Positions 11,066-21,689 of a stretch of 64,000 nucleotides of DNA are shown one piece after another; the stretch's first letter is position 1; each line of letters opens with the position of its first letter. The position numbers and the translations under genes are program-made. The notes under the pieces are model-generated. The model made no database searches. It had not been told where the DNA came from and was given only the letters and a program-made list of their open reading frames with translations. Source of the stretch: Ariolimax columbianus (Eukaryota > Mollusca > Gastropoda > Stylommatophora > Arionidae); assembly GCA_036924085.1 (NCBI GenBank), contig JAVGWX010000011.1, positions 30,743,886 through 30,807,885 on the forward strand. Direction: 5' to 3'.

Positions 11066-12179
11066 CCCAAAAAATGCTTAAAGAAAAGAAGAAAAAAAGA
11101 GTGCTGCCCGAACAGACAAAACACGTGGCGTCTCCACATCCAGCTCTCCATATAGTATGCTCCATCCTGTAGAAACTATGTCACAAGAAAAGGTCCAGAA
11201 TACCTCTACATACCATGGCAGATGAGAAATGTCTGTCTAAGTCAAGTGAGGCCATTTATTCATATTTTGTGTTCACACCTCTAGGGGATGCGTTTATCGA
11301 GTATTGAAACTTGTCCAATCCATCTTATCTGAACTTTTCATTGAAGTGTATCGATTCTCAACCTGTTAGTTTTGCTAAGAATTTCAGAGCTAGGCACTTT
11401 GTCCTGCCACTTGATCTTGAGCAGCTTACACAGACAGCTCAAATTAAAACGGTTTGGCTGTCTGTTGTGTCTGCTATGTACTGTACATATTTTGCAGGCA
11501 TCCATCAGAGTGGTTAATACCGCAGCATGCGTCACTTTTACCTTGGTGGCAACACTGATGCCCTGTCAGCTCCAGAGCTCGAAACAGACAGATGCTCATT
11601 AGGGGGACAGAAGAAACACATAACATAACCGCCTGAAAGACTCCAGTCTACCTTCATCAGCACGCTCGGTATGCCAGGAAAGCTAACGCAACCGACCATC
11701 TAATGCCCGTTTCATTGTGCACAAAGAAGATTCTCATCATGGGCATTCAACAACATTTTTATATATATGAAGCATTAAGTGTGCGTCTTAGTTTTTTTAC
11801 TTATACAATTCCAAACAGTTCCACCAACCTCAGCCAAATTTTACAGTTACCTTTTATAGCCCTGAACACATTACTAGCTACATGACATTTTGATATCAGC
11901 CATGTCCCTCAGATTTCATTCCCTTGACACCTGAGACATTAGCCTAAAATCGGCAAAATATCAAAGTTGTCATAAAGGACCAATAAAGCTTATTTTAAGT
12001 GCCTCAACAGGAGAGACAAAGGTCTCCATGGGATCCTGAAAACCCTGGGACAAACCAATTCATAGAAATTTGCACTAAATCAAAAACTCAACAGTCCCAC
12101 AGCAAGCAGAAATATTCTCAAAGCTTCCCAGTCACTTCATTCCTTCTTAATTAAGTGACCTACATTTTAAATGTTTGTA
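11066..12179. other. No recognised feature
   Basis: Several short open stretches (for example 11311-11602), none with a recognisable domain or splice context. Confidence 0.45.
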
Positions 12180-12710
12180 ATTTCTATGCATATTCTTTCC
12201 AGATGCCTCCCAAAAAAAAAAGAAAGTCTATTTGGCAAGTGAATCCAAAATCAAAGAAAGCTAAATTATTGAGACACTTCAACAGCGTGAAACCAGACTT
12301 GAACAACAATGAATTAGGCATGCTGAGTCAAGGGCTGTGGAAACAGCTGTGCAGCATGAGGCCCAACTAGAACAACAGTGAATAAGGCAGGCTGAGTCAA
12401 AGGCTGCGGAAATAATTGAGCATCTTGTCTAGACCGGCTTGAACAGCAACCAATAAGATGGGCTGTGCCTATGGTTGCAGAAACATCTGAGCAGCATCAA
12501 AATCAGTATAAAATCAACCGAATGCGACATTCACAATCATTTAGAGACATTTTGGTATGATCAAAGTGACAATTGTCCAGTACATCCAAAAGTTACAAAT
12601 GGAAAAATGGACGTGCTATGCAAACACTGTCAAGCAAAACAGTTGAAATCCCAATCGCCTGGAATGTGTTGCTAAAACTGGAAAGCTCAACTACCGCCTT
12701 TAACCCTTTA
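12180..12710 (+). pseudogene. Helitron N-terminal (helitron-like domain) remnant
   Basis: A Lys-rich start (MPPKKKRK) is followed by two imperfect repeats of an AESKAAE-type stretch near 12320-12420, as in Helitron Rep/helicase N-termini. Near 12600 the translation gives GKMDVLCKHCQAKQL and, after an in-frame stop, KAQLPPL. This matches the helitron-like N-terminal Cys motif (MxxxCxxC ... CC ... G.V.LPPL). The Rep and helicase domains are absent. Confidence 0.65.
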
Positions 12711-12915
12711 CAGTTATTCCTACATTGATTCAATTTGTGTTATAACCCTTTAGTTATTCCTCATTGATTTGATTTGTGTCTGAACCTTTTACAGTCATTC
12801 CTACATTGATTCGATTTGTGTTTGAACCTTTTACAGTCATTCTTAAATTGATTAGATGTGTGTCTTAACCTTTTACAGTCATTCTTAAATTAATTAGATG
12901 TGTGTCTTATAATAC
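12700..12915. repeat. Tandem repeat, unit about 45 bp, about 5 copies
   Basis: Units of the form AACCTTTTACAGTCATTC ... ATTGATT.GAT.TGTGTCTT. It starts exactly where the Helitron similarity ends (CCGCCTTTAACCC). Confidence 0.8.
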
Positions 12916-12969
12916 AAATCTAATCAATTTAGACCAGACTGTAAATCAACTTCCCTAACCACTTCTTTC

Positions 12970-13160
12970 ATATATACCACTAGTGGACGATTTTAGCTTT
13001 CAGGTGGGCGGTAGCAGAATAATTACATATTGTATTAAAACACAACTTGAGGAAACTGGCAGAATACCAGCATACGAACAAAAGTGCAAATTTTGAGAAC
13101 CTGTGTTTTTTTTTTCCATGACTGCATACAGCTGTGAATCATGGACAGGTACCCAAAACT
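12970..13160 (+). repeat. hAT-like/RTE chimeric repeat, fragment
   Basis: The segment CACTAGTGGACGATTTTAG ... CAGGTGGGCGGTAGCAG followed by a decayed RTE C-terminal piece (CATACAGCTGTGAATCATGG) matches 17405-17590 with the same internal join. It is therefore a second copy of one chimeric element. Confidence 0.7.
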
Positions 13161-13169
13161 CAAGAAAGA

Positions 13170-13510
13170 GAATGTGTAAGTTTACTCTTTTGTGTGCCCT
13201 GAAAAAGACGTTAAGTGACGGGTTGTAGTAGCTTTCTTCACATCTGAGCGTGCTGATGAAGGTGGACCGGCATCCTCCAGCCCATTGTGCTATGCTTGGC
13301 TTCATCTGCATGTCGATTCCCCCCACTTCATTAGTCAGGTTGCCATGAAAACAGCCCATTTCCAGTAAGAACTGCAAGGAAGTCGAGGTGGTGGTCTTAG
13401 TCAGTATATTTTGCCTGACCCTGACTAACATGTCCGAGCAGTATGTTTTGCCTGCCCCTGACTAACATGCCTGATCAGTATGTTTTGTCTGACCAGAGGT
13501 TAGTCTACTT
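13170..13510. repeat. Interspersed repeat, copy 1
   Basis: About 340 bp matching 36955-37280, with shared blocks CCCTGAAAAAGAC, GCTATGCTTGGCTTCATCTG and TTTTGCCTGACCCTGACTAA. The right end contains a short internal tandem of CTAACATG...CAGTATGTTTTGCCTG. Family unknown. Confidence 0.8.
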
Positions 13511-14329
13511 TCCCAATTCTTAATAAAATACCTTATTAAAAACTAACTAAAACAGAATAGTTTTTCAGTGAGAAAGGCAAGCACGTCCTGTTAATGTCAA
13601 AACACATGAACTTTTATTAGATATATACCAGTGACAATGAAAGTGAGTTGAACATTTACTGAATAATATTATCCCATCTGACAAATCACAGAGACCATAT
13701 ATGTTAATACAAGTAAAAACCACCGGATGATACACACAACGAATCAAAACACACTTTTCAACTGAAAACAACTGCACTGAATATTTTTCGCCAAATATGT
13801 TGGTCTACTTTTCATTTTTTGTTTGCATTCTTGCGTCACCTTTTCCTATTGGATCTTTCAAACATAATTCTACAACAGACATAGGTGACCCATTCATATT
13901 TTGTGTCCATACGCTAACACAACTCTTTGCTAGGTGTCTTCCTTCTGCCTCACTGGAAACCAGCCCCCTCTTCCCCCATGTTTTCTTATCCAGTGGGTTC
14001 CACTCCGAAACAATGTAACTACATGCACTCAATTTTAAGAAAAGAATGGAGTGGTAAAAAACAAAAAAAAGACCTTGTGGGAAAAACTACAATTGAGGAA
14101 ACGATAGTAACTGAAGTCTGATGGGTGGAGCTCAAGATGATGTTCTTGCAAGCTCAAAATGGAAAAGTGATATAGGGGGTGTCCAATTATGCCATGCCCG
14201 GTTGTATTGTTTGATTGCCTCCTTAAGGGGTGTGTGACCTATTCAATTAGGTCTTCACAGTTGCTCTCCAATTAGCAGTATGTGCTATGGGACTACATCT
14301 TTGCCTAAATATGTAGTCTCTATGCATAA
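13511..14329. other. No recognised feature
   Basis: Open stretches on both strands at 13797-14032 have no recognisable domain. Confidence 0.45.
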
Positions 14330-14535
14330 CATATGATTAGTAGAGCATTCACTTTTCACCACAAGGGTAGTGAGTTCAACTCCTGTTACCAACATGCTCC
14401 AGTTGACCCAACTGTAAATGGGTACTTTGCTTACTGTTATAGAAGCAAAGGCAGCGAGGAAGGGAACTGGTCACCCCAGGTCGTAAAGAAGATGTGACCT
14501 AGTACAATAAAGTCTAACACTTCATCTCTGACACC
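14330..14535 (+). repeat. tRNA-derived SINE, family B
   Basis: A tRNA-like head (ATTAGTAGAGCATTCAC ... AGTGAGTTCAACTCC) is followed by a conserved body. The body has AACTGTAAATGGGTAC, GGCAGCGAGGAAGGGAACTG, GTACAATAAAGTCTAACACT and TCATCTCTGAC. Body copies recur at 18230, 18405, 29165 (minus), 29390, 49710 and 59225. Confidence 0.8.
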
Positions 14536-14614
14536 AGAGTCTGCTATCGAACTAGCTTTCACCCATAACCTACTTATTCTACACAAATACATTTTCTATA
14601 ATGCAGGAGTTTTT

Positions 14615-14830
14615 AAAGCTTTTTATGGGGCCAAAGATGCAGCACAGTGAATGAGCTGACCAAGACCCTTTTCCTCCTCCATGTGACAACCCTGGAAACA
14701 GGCTGCACTAGTGTAATCTGTCTAAGAGAACAGATCGCATGCGATCACCCTTACCCAAAAAAGGCTGCTGAAATTGGATATGCCGGGTCAAAAGGTGCAG
14801 ATATCGCAGCCTTGCCAGTATGAATACCAA
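14615..14830 (+). repeat. Interspersed repeat with shared SINE tail
   Basis: Matches about 1090-1200 (GCTGACCAAGACCCT) and 1545-1680 (GGTGCAGATATCGCAGCC). The tail also resembles that of SINE family A. Confidence 0.6.
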
Positions 14831-16424
14831 AAAAGAATAAAACCTCTTTATGTCATGGACCTCTCTGATAGTCTTTTGAAGCCCTTCTCAGAATGATAAA
14901 GTACAGCTAATACTAGCATGATCTGTTGCCTACATTGAGACACATACTGCCTTCACCAAAGCACTTGTGCTCTTGCAGTGGTGGACGGCATATGTAGCAA
15001 TTAGAAGCTAGTGAAAAATCATTCATATTTTTGTTATATCCAAGGTAATGGAGAACCAGCCACTCATTGTGAATACCAAGATTTAGTCTTTACCGTCTGA
15101 GCTAATTTACTCAATTCCAAGTCAAAAACAGTTTACTCACTTTTTTTAAACAAAAACAAAATGTATTTAAGCTAAACTAATTGAGCTAAAATGATGATTA
15201 TTTCATTTAAAAACACAGAACTACACTATCTTTTACATGTAATATTCATAATGGAAATATATATTTGTATAATGCAATCAAATGTAGGTACAAAATTTTG
15301 TAAAATTCTTAATGAATTTTTCTTACCTTCATTTACACGGTTGAGTGAGTATACTACTTTCATCTTTATCAGTCTCACTTTCATAATCTAAATTGGGCTC
15401 CATGTCTCATTTAGATGTATCATCACCGCCCTTATACAATTTGTGAATTCATCCGTGTGGTTTTGAAGCAATGCTTCCATCGTCGGAAACACCACTAAAA
15501 ATGTTATTAACAATGGACAATCTCATACTTTATATGACCCAGAAACTACAGACAAGATGCCATTTTTTACATTTCAAGTCTGTCTACATAAAGAACCTCT
15601 GCCCTATGTGACTGTTTCACTGTATGGTGTTGTCCAGCACACTGCTGCCAGGTTATACGGAAATAACATGAAGTTTTCAGTTGAAATGACCGCTTCAGTT
15701 CATAGTTTTTCTTGCCGCATGGGTATAAAACATTTACCAATAGGAACCAACAACAAAAAAACAACATGGTAATCAATCAAAGGGTTTCAACATGGCACAC
15801 TACATTGAATTCAAGGATATCTAAACACCAACAGTTTGGGGTAAAAAAAAACATTCAAGTTTCAGGTAGAATAAGCTCACATGAAGCCACATTAACCAAT
15901 TTATTAACAAAAATTAACATTGTAATAATGATCACTGCATTAAGAGCATCAAACCAGGGTGCAAACAACAATACATGTGAATTATGTTTACACAACAGCA
16001 AAATGACGGTTGTAAAACATGAATCTGGATAAGTATGTTACAGGTCAAAGCCCAGCCAATGTATGAGATGAAACAATCTGAGTCTCTTAAACATAAATAC
16101 TAGCATACTAAAACTCGTGCACACAAACTCAGATTTCAAAATTTTGGACCATAGCAAAAGAGCAACAAAGAATAATGGCCCAAATCAATGCCGCACTGCA
16201 AAGGTTCACTAACAATTTATTTGAATTCTACTATTGGCACACGAAATACTAACCTGCCACTGATCACAACAGCCAATAAATACAAATACACTTGGCCCAA
16301 GAAAAGATCAAAGGAAGAAAAAGAACACATTTACAGCTTCCCTGCAGTATATCCACCAGTTGAAGGTACCATGAATAGTGTTGAAGTCATGCATGACGTA
16401 AATACAATTATTCTCATGCTGATC
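14831..16424. other. No recognised feature
   Basis: AT-rich. The 106-codon open stretch at 15712-16032 is low-complexity (Asn/Lys-rich) and has no recognisable domain. Confidence 0.45.
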
Positions 16425-16895
16425 CACACCTGATACCACATCTGCTCCAGGTAACATGGGCAACCCTCAAGTCCTTACTGGCATACAATGATGGTGGCCC
16501 ACACATGATACCACATCTACTCCAGGTAACATGGGCAGTACTCTAGTCCTGACTGGCATACAATGATGGTGGCCCACACATGATACCACATCTGCTCCAG
16601 GTAACATGGGCAACCCTCAAGTCCTGACTGGCATACAATGATGGTGGCCCACGCATGATACCACATCTGCTCCAGGTAACATGGGCAGTACTCTAGTCCT
16701 GACTGGCATACAATGATGGTGGCCCACATGATGCCATATCTGCTCCAGGTAACATGGGCAACCCTCAAGTCCTGACTGGCATACAGTGATGGTGGCCCAC
16801 GAGTCTTGACTGGCATGCAATGATTGTGGCCCACACAGAATACTACATCTGCTCCAGGTAACATGGGCAGCACTCTAGTCCTGACTGGCATACAA
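16425..16895. repeat. Minisatellite, unit about 74 bp, about 6 copies
   Basis: Unit contains TGGCATACAATGATGGTGGC, CATGATACCACATCTGCTCC and GGTAACATGGGCA. Two alternating versions differ at CAACCCTCAAGTCC and GTACTCTAGTCC, suggesting a dimeric higher-order unit of about 148 bp. The final copies carry internal deletions. A 20-bp (CT)n run follows at 16902-16921. Confidence 0.9.
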
Positions 16896-16924
16896 CAATG
16901 CACTCTCTCTCTCTCTCTCTCATG

Positions 16925-17379
16925 ATGTACAACAGTTAAAACAATTCAGTTACTGCACAGTAAGATTAGCTTCAGATACATAAATCTATCACCTGAGTCA
17001 ATGAAAAAGTGCATCATAGGAATGAACTATTTAGAAAACAAATATTGTGCCTGACAATGGTGACATTTTTCCAACATCTAAGCTAGGCTACCATGCAATG
17101 CAATCTAAACATTATAATTAACAGTTTAAATATAAACTAGCTCTGTTATAGCCAGTGACAATGCATCTAAGACTTTGCATTCTAACAATGGCTTGCCTGT
17201 TTTTTAAAGTTTTTTCCTCAAGCGCAGACCACCAATTCTTTATTGCTACATCAGGGTGTGTTGACCATCTGATCACTACAACAGCAGCAGTAGGCCTGGG
17301 ATTGCCCTGACAAGGGCTCACTTATTTATTTGGCTTATAGGGCTGACCCATTCAGAAAGCATGCTTGATGTGGTTAGGG
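16925..17379. other. No recognised feature
   Basis: No gene recognised. Confidence 0.4.
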
Positions 17380-18105
17380 CAGTGCTCTTCAACCTGGGCG
17401 CCACCACCCACTAGTGGATAATTTTAGATTTCAGGTGGGTGGTAGCAGAATAATAGTATGCTGTATTAAAAACACAACCTGAGGAAACTATCGCAGAATA
17501 CCAGCAGACCAACAAAAGTGAAAATTTTGAGAATTTATGTGTTTTTCCCGTGGCAGTATATACGGCTGCAAATCATGAACAGTTAGTTACCCAAACCCTG
17601 ACTCCTTGTAGTCTAAATGTTATAGAAAGGTTCTTAGAATACCATGGACCAAAAAAACAAAAACGTTTTTAGACATTCGACAAGAGTTTGGCATAGAGAA
17701 GAACTGCTTCATTAATTACATCATGAACAGAACATTTAAATATTTTGGTCACATCAAAAGACACAACTGTCTTGAGAGAACAGTAATGGCGGTATGATGC
17801 TGGGAAAGACAGGCAGAGGCAGACCAAGAATGTGATGACACCAAAGTGTCAAGGAATGCTTGGACATGACTCTGGAGCAGGCTGGAGATTTGGCAAGAGA
17901 ACGCGTTTCTTTCGGACAAGTTGTGGTGGGAGTGACGTTCTGCAAAGGACATGCTACATGGTGATTAAAAACACTCAAAATACACAGACTTGATGGACGA
18001 TCATGGGATTTTCTTCTATTGAGATTTGAGTGGCCAGTAAGGAAAATTGACCCTCTCAAAAGTGATAAAAGTTGGCACCAGGTATAAAAAGGTTGAAGAG
18101 CACTG
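17380..18105 (+). mobile_element. hAT-like non-autonomous element carrying an RTE fragment
   Basis: The ends are inverted repeats. The left end starts CAGTGCTCTTCAACCTGGG and the right end reads AGGTTGAAGAGCACTG. This matches the CAGxGxTTCTCAACCT-type termini of many animal hAT elements. The flanking 8-mers do not match, so the target duplication is not preserved. Inside, after a CAGGTGGGTGGTAGCAG block, lies an RTE ORF C-terminus. It runs from a decayed CLRKLSQNTSRP-like part through DIRQEFGIEKNC and YFGHIKRHNCLERTVMA to a tail ending GTGACGTTCTGCAAAGGACA. It closely follows the RTE copy at 21690-23540. No transposase is encoded. Confidence 0.6.
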
Positions 18106-18229
18106 GTATAAAGTGAACCATTGTAAAAAGCCATTAATATATATTTTGTATATAAGAATTAATGCAGGCCAAGTGTTGTAGAAGTTTGTTGCTACCCTGA
18201 TATCAGACAGCATGGCCACTGGCAAGTTT

Positions 18230-18375
18230 GTTACACCATGGTCACTCCATTTAAGCAGCTGTAAATGGATACTCAGCTTAGAGAAAGCAGTGCAGTTAAG
18301 AAAGAGCACTTGACCTGACAAAAGCTGGCCTGGTACAATGAAGTCTCTAACACTTCATCCCTGACAGAAGTGCAC
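18230..18375 (+). repeat. SINE family B, body fragment
   Basis: Contains AGCTGTAAATGGATACTCAG and TACAATGAAGTCTCTAACAC TTCATCCCTGAC, the family B body and 3' end, without the tRNA head. Confidence 0.75.
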
Positions 18376-18404
18376 GCTCCTGTCACTGCAGTGTTTGACA
18401 TGAT

Positions 18405-18610
18405 AAGTCAAGTGGTTAGAGCACTTGTCTCTCACAGCTAGAGGATCAGGGTTTATGACACAGCCAGGGAACACTCCATTATACCCAGCTATAAAAACTG
18501 GTATCTTACTGATTTGAGCTAGGGAAGACAAAGCAGTGATGACAGGAACTGTTCACCACACCTCATAATGATGAACATCTAACAAATGGAATCTAACCGT
18601 TCATCCTCTC
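18405..18610 (+). repeat. tRNA-derived SINE, family B
   Basis: Head AAGTCAAGTGGTTAGAGCAC (box A-like) and ATCAGGGTTTATGACAC (degenerate box B), followed by a decayed family B body (AGCTATAAAAACTGGTATC, GGAACTGTTCACCACACCTC). It lies 30 bp downstream of another copy. Confidence 0.7.
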
Positions 18611-19070
18611 TAGCGGTACCTGCTGTACAAATACATTTCATAATGCCCATTCTTATTCTATTAGGAGCGTGAGGCCACAACTACAGTGGGCCTCCTTGCA
18701 GGAAGTCTGTATCAAAGTATTTATTTGCTCTTGTATGGGTATTTTCTGTGACACCCTATTTGACATGATGAGGTTGCCAACACAATGCACAACCCTAGTT
18801 TGTCACCCTTTTGAACATGGGATAGTGGTCCTATTCTTTCCTCCTCAGTAATGGGAACAGGAAATCTTTACATCTACTCTTATTTCTGTGTGACTGTAAT
18901 ACGTTCACTTTTTGCAGACTCTCAACAACTTCAATCAAACTAATGGCATAGATGGTGTTTTACTGGCACAAACTATAGTACACAGTGCTATTGTCACAAC
19001 AAATTGCACTTTAAACAACTCACATATATTTACTTGCTGCCTGGTTTTAGTTTACAACATAAAATAATTC
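18611..19070. other. No recognised feature
   Basis: No gene recognised. Confidence 0.4.
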
Positions 19071-19250
19071 ATGGGGAATATTCTACTTGCCATGGTTAAT
19101 ATGCTACCAGCCATGGGAAATATTGCACTAGCAATGGGGAATATTCTACTAAATATGGGAAATATTCTACCAGCCATGGGGAATATTCTTCTTGCCATGG
19201 GGTATATGCTACTAGCCATGGGAAATATTCTACCAGCCATGGGGAATCTG
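19071..19250. repeat. Minisatellite, unit 21-24 bp (CCATGGGGAATATTCTACTAG)
   Basis: About eight copies of a unit holding CCATGGGGAATATTCTAC. Because the units are mostly multiples of 3, both strands are open and give Met-Gly-Asn-Ile-Leu periodic peptides. The array runs straight into an RT fragment: the last unit reads CCATGGGGAATCTGGCAAGA, which belongs to the RT coding sequence. Confidence 0.9.
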
Positions 19251-19735
19251 GCAAGACAAACGGTTAGCCATATGCACGAAGATCAGATTAATGCGTACAT
19301 TGGTCCTGTCAATATTCATCTATACTTGTGAGACATGGACAATTACAGCTGACCTGCAGCAGGGATGAGATGTTTACGAAGACTTCTAAATGTCACATTC
19401 AAAGACTAAGTTACAAATGATAAAATATGACAAGAGATTACAACATCAATAGGGCCTTTTGAAGACCTATTGGCAGTGGTCAAAAGACAGAAACTCGCTT
19501 GGTACAGCCACATATCGAGATCAAATGATCTTGCAAATACGATCCACAGAAAGGTGCAAAGTGGACGATGAAGAGTTCATCCCCAAAAGAGATGGGAAAA
19601 CAACATAAAAGAATAGGCCAATCTCTGACCAGAAGAGAGGCACAGGCAGCAGCTACTGACAGAGAGAGGTGGCATGGGGTTGTCATCATGTGTGTCCCAG
19701 CGACCTCACTGGTTACGGGATGACCTGACCTGACA
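19251..19735 (+). pseudogene. RTE-type LINE RT C-terminal fragment
   Basis: Reads KIRLMRTLVLSIFIYTCETW then TITADLQ, a typical thumb block. It continues with many stops to a decayed KRDGK, WEDNIK-like and C-terminal region (GDLTGYGMT*PDK). It is flanked on both sides by the same minisatellite (19071-19250 and 19740-19805). Confidence 0.75.
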
Positions 19736-19739
19736 AGGG

Positions 19740-19805
19740 AAATGTGGTATTAGCCATAGGGAATATTCTACTATACTAGCCATGGGAAATATTGTGCTAG
19801 TATAT
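19740..19805. repeat. Minisatellite resumes
   Basis: Two to three more units (TAGCCATAGGGAATATTCTA, TAGCCATGGGAAATATTGTG) of the array at 19071-19250, now on the far side of the RT fragment. Confidence 0.85.
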
Positions 19806-20159
19806 TCTATAAAACTAAATGCTAGCAACTTCATCATGTAAAACAAATTGCTACTGCAAAAGCACACATAAGTAATTCGATTCAGATGTCCCCATGAGAA
19901 GTTCAGCTGCAGTTGTCACACTGCTTCGCATGGTGCAAACAGGGAATAAGAATGTAAGATATAAAGAAAAGAGGTTAGCAATAGGCAAGTCCAGCAGGAC
20001 ACATGCTACGTAACTGGAAAATTCATGGCCTTCTTGCAAATATTTTTTTAACATGCCAAAAAAAAAATTGTCAACAGTGGTGATAAAGCATTTACCTACA
20101 TTTGACCTATTTCAGTTGGTGCTAAAAACGTCCGTCACCAGCTACAACACTTGTACAAA

Positions 20160-20430
20160 GTTAGTTGTGCCACTATATGTCAACTGTGCACTGTTCTAGC
20201 TCATCCCATGCCTTCTTAATCCCCTCTGTTAGCTCATTAATGTTGACAAATGTCTTTCGGCGGACATTCTCTTGCAAAATGCCCCATATCTCACAGTCCA
20301 TGAAGTTAACCCTACCAGATCGCTGTACCCATTTTTCGGTAATTTCCTTAACTGCCGCTAAACCGATGGACCTAATTTTCGGTACTTTGTATAGTACGTC
20401 ATAAAATGCGTCAGAATCTAAAAATAACCA
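20160..20430 (-). pseudogene. Tc1/mariner transposase C-terminal fragment
   Basis: The minus-strand translation contains NFMDCEIWGILQENVRRKTF then VNINELTEGIKKAWDELEQ. This corresponds to the PDLNPxDYxIWGILQExV block with the third catalytic acidic position, and to the helix that ends Tc1/mariner transposases. The catalytic first two Asp and the HTH region are missing. A sister fragment in the other orientation is at 23740-23890. Confidence 0.75.
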
Positions 20431-20496
20431 ACCAATCGTGGTCAATCCTCGTGATTAGTCATTACAAATGGCTGCCCCCATGTTTGAATTGATTTT

Positions 20497-20880
20497 GTGG
20501 GCTTTAACATGAACAAATTCGGAAAATTGACAATGAAACGAACGGCTGATGAACCAAGCACTTCAACAGGAAAGCAAAGTAAGTCTAGGCTTATGACAGT
20601 CCAACAGGTGATTAATAATTTGTTTGATTCAGACTCTGTTCAAGTGAAACCGACAGTGAGAGCTCGAGTGATGAGATGAAGGCTTTTCTTGGACTGAGGA
20701 TCTATATGGAATACTCATGTATAAAGCCCAGCTATCAGGATTATTGGACAAATGAGGGCTCTTTGTTGTGTTTACTCCCGGATTTCGAAATGTTTTATGA
20801 CTCGAGACAGATTCTTTGCCTTTTGCTGGGTGGATTGGCACACAAAGGTGGAATATTGACGCTAGATGAAAGGTAAACCT
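20497..20880 (+). pseudogene. piggyBac transposase N-terminal/early core fragment
   Basis: A Ser/Lys-rich N-terminal piece ending in a stop is followed, one frame over, by MKAFLGLRIYMEYS, KPSYQDYWTNEG and FEMFYDSRQILCLL. These match the EMKAFLGLxIxMG ... DYWST ... MSRxRFxxILRxLH region of piggyBac-type transposases. All catalytic residues lie downstream and are absent. Confidence 0.75.
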
Positions 20881-21199
20881 ATTTTCTGCAATGTCTCCAA
20901 GTTACATCTTATTCTAACCACTTGATTGCATGTAACTAACATTTTTCTATATCATGTTGGTTTTTTCTCTTTAATGCTCTGGAACCCAGGAATGGGGGAC
21001 AGTTGGGTTCAGGGCCTTAGGTCTGGTAGGGTTAAGATCTGGACTATGTGGTGGCTACAAATTTGGTTTAATTCAGGTGTCTCCTGAGTGAGCAGTGCAA
21101 TGGTCTACCTAGAACAATGAACAGGCTCTTTGGGAAGCGCCTATCTCACGAATTTCCAAACAAAGGATGAAGTGACATATCTTTTGCACAGGATAGTCC

Positions 21200-21310
21200 A
21201 AACTGATACTTTCATTTGTTTAAGACGGATGTGTCGGACCGAAAGGTGCAAATATTGCAGTCAAGCTGTAAACTGGCGACACAACACATTTAGTTCTCCA
21301 GACTACATCC
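21200..21310 (+). repeat. Shared SINE tail fragment
   Basis: GACGGATGTGTCGGACCGAA AGGTGCAAATATTGCAG resembles the tails at 1610-1680, 3030-3110 and 14765-14825. Confidence 0.5.
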
Positions 21311-21542
21311 TGCTACTTGCAAAGCTCTGTTCACGGCTTAGTAGTAGGAGATAGACAACGAACGCAGAAGAAGAATACACTTTTGAGTATCACAAAGATA
21401 CTAGCAGAACCTGCACTACACTTACCAATGACAACATCAATCAATGTTCTTAACGAGCTTGTATAAAGTCAAGAAGACATCTTGCAAACGTTAAATTATT
21501 TGTCAGGTGGGTGTTTGTTAAAGATCACTGGGCAGAAACATC

Positions 21543-21582
21543 AAGAAGGAACTTAAGTTGACAAGAAGGAACTTAAGTTGAC
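21543..21582. repeat. Perfect 20-bp tandem duplication
   Basis: AAGAAGGAACTTAAGTTGAC occurs twice head to tail with no mismatch. Confidence 0.95.
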
Positions 21583-21689
21583 ATTTTTAAGAAACATCAG
21601 GTGACAGAGCCGACTAAATGCAACAAAGAGTCATGGCTTCCACTGTGCAAAGATCTTTTACATCACTTCCCTGAGCATAAAGTTAATTT

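Noticed and set aside
15712..16032. 106-codon open frame on the plus strand
   Set aside because: Asn/Lys/Thr-rich, no domain, sits in unique AT-rich sequence. Chance length is plausible.
16517..16903. 128-codon Cys-rich open frame on the minus strand
   Set aside because: It lies wholly within the 74-bp minisatellite and is repeated in shifted frames.
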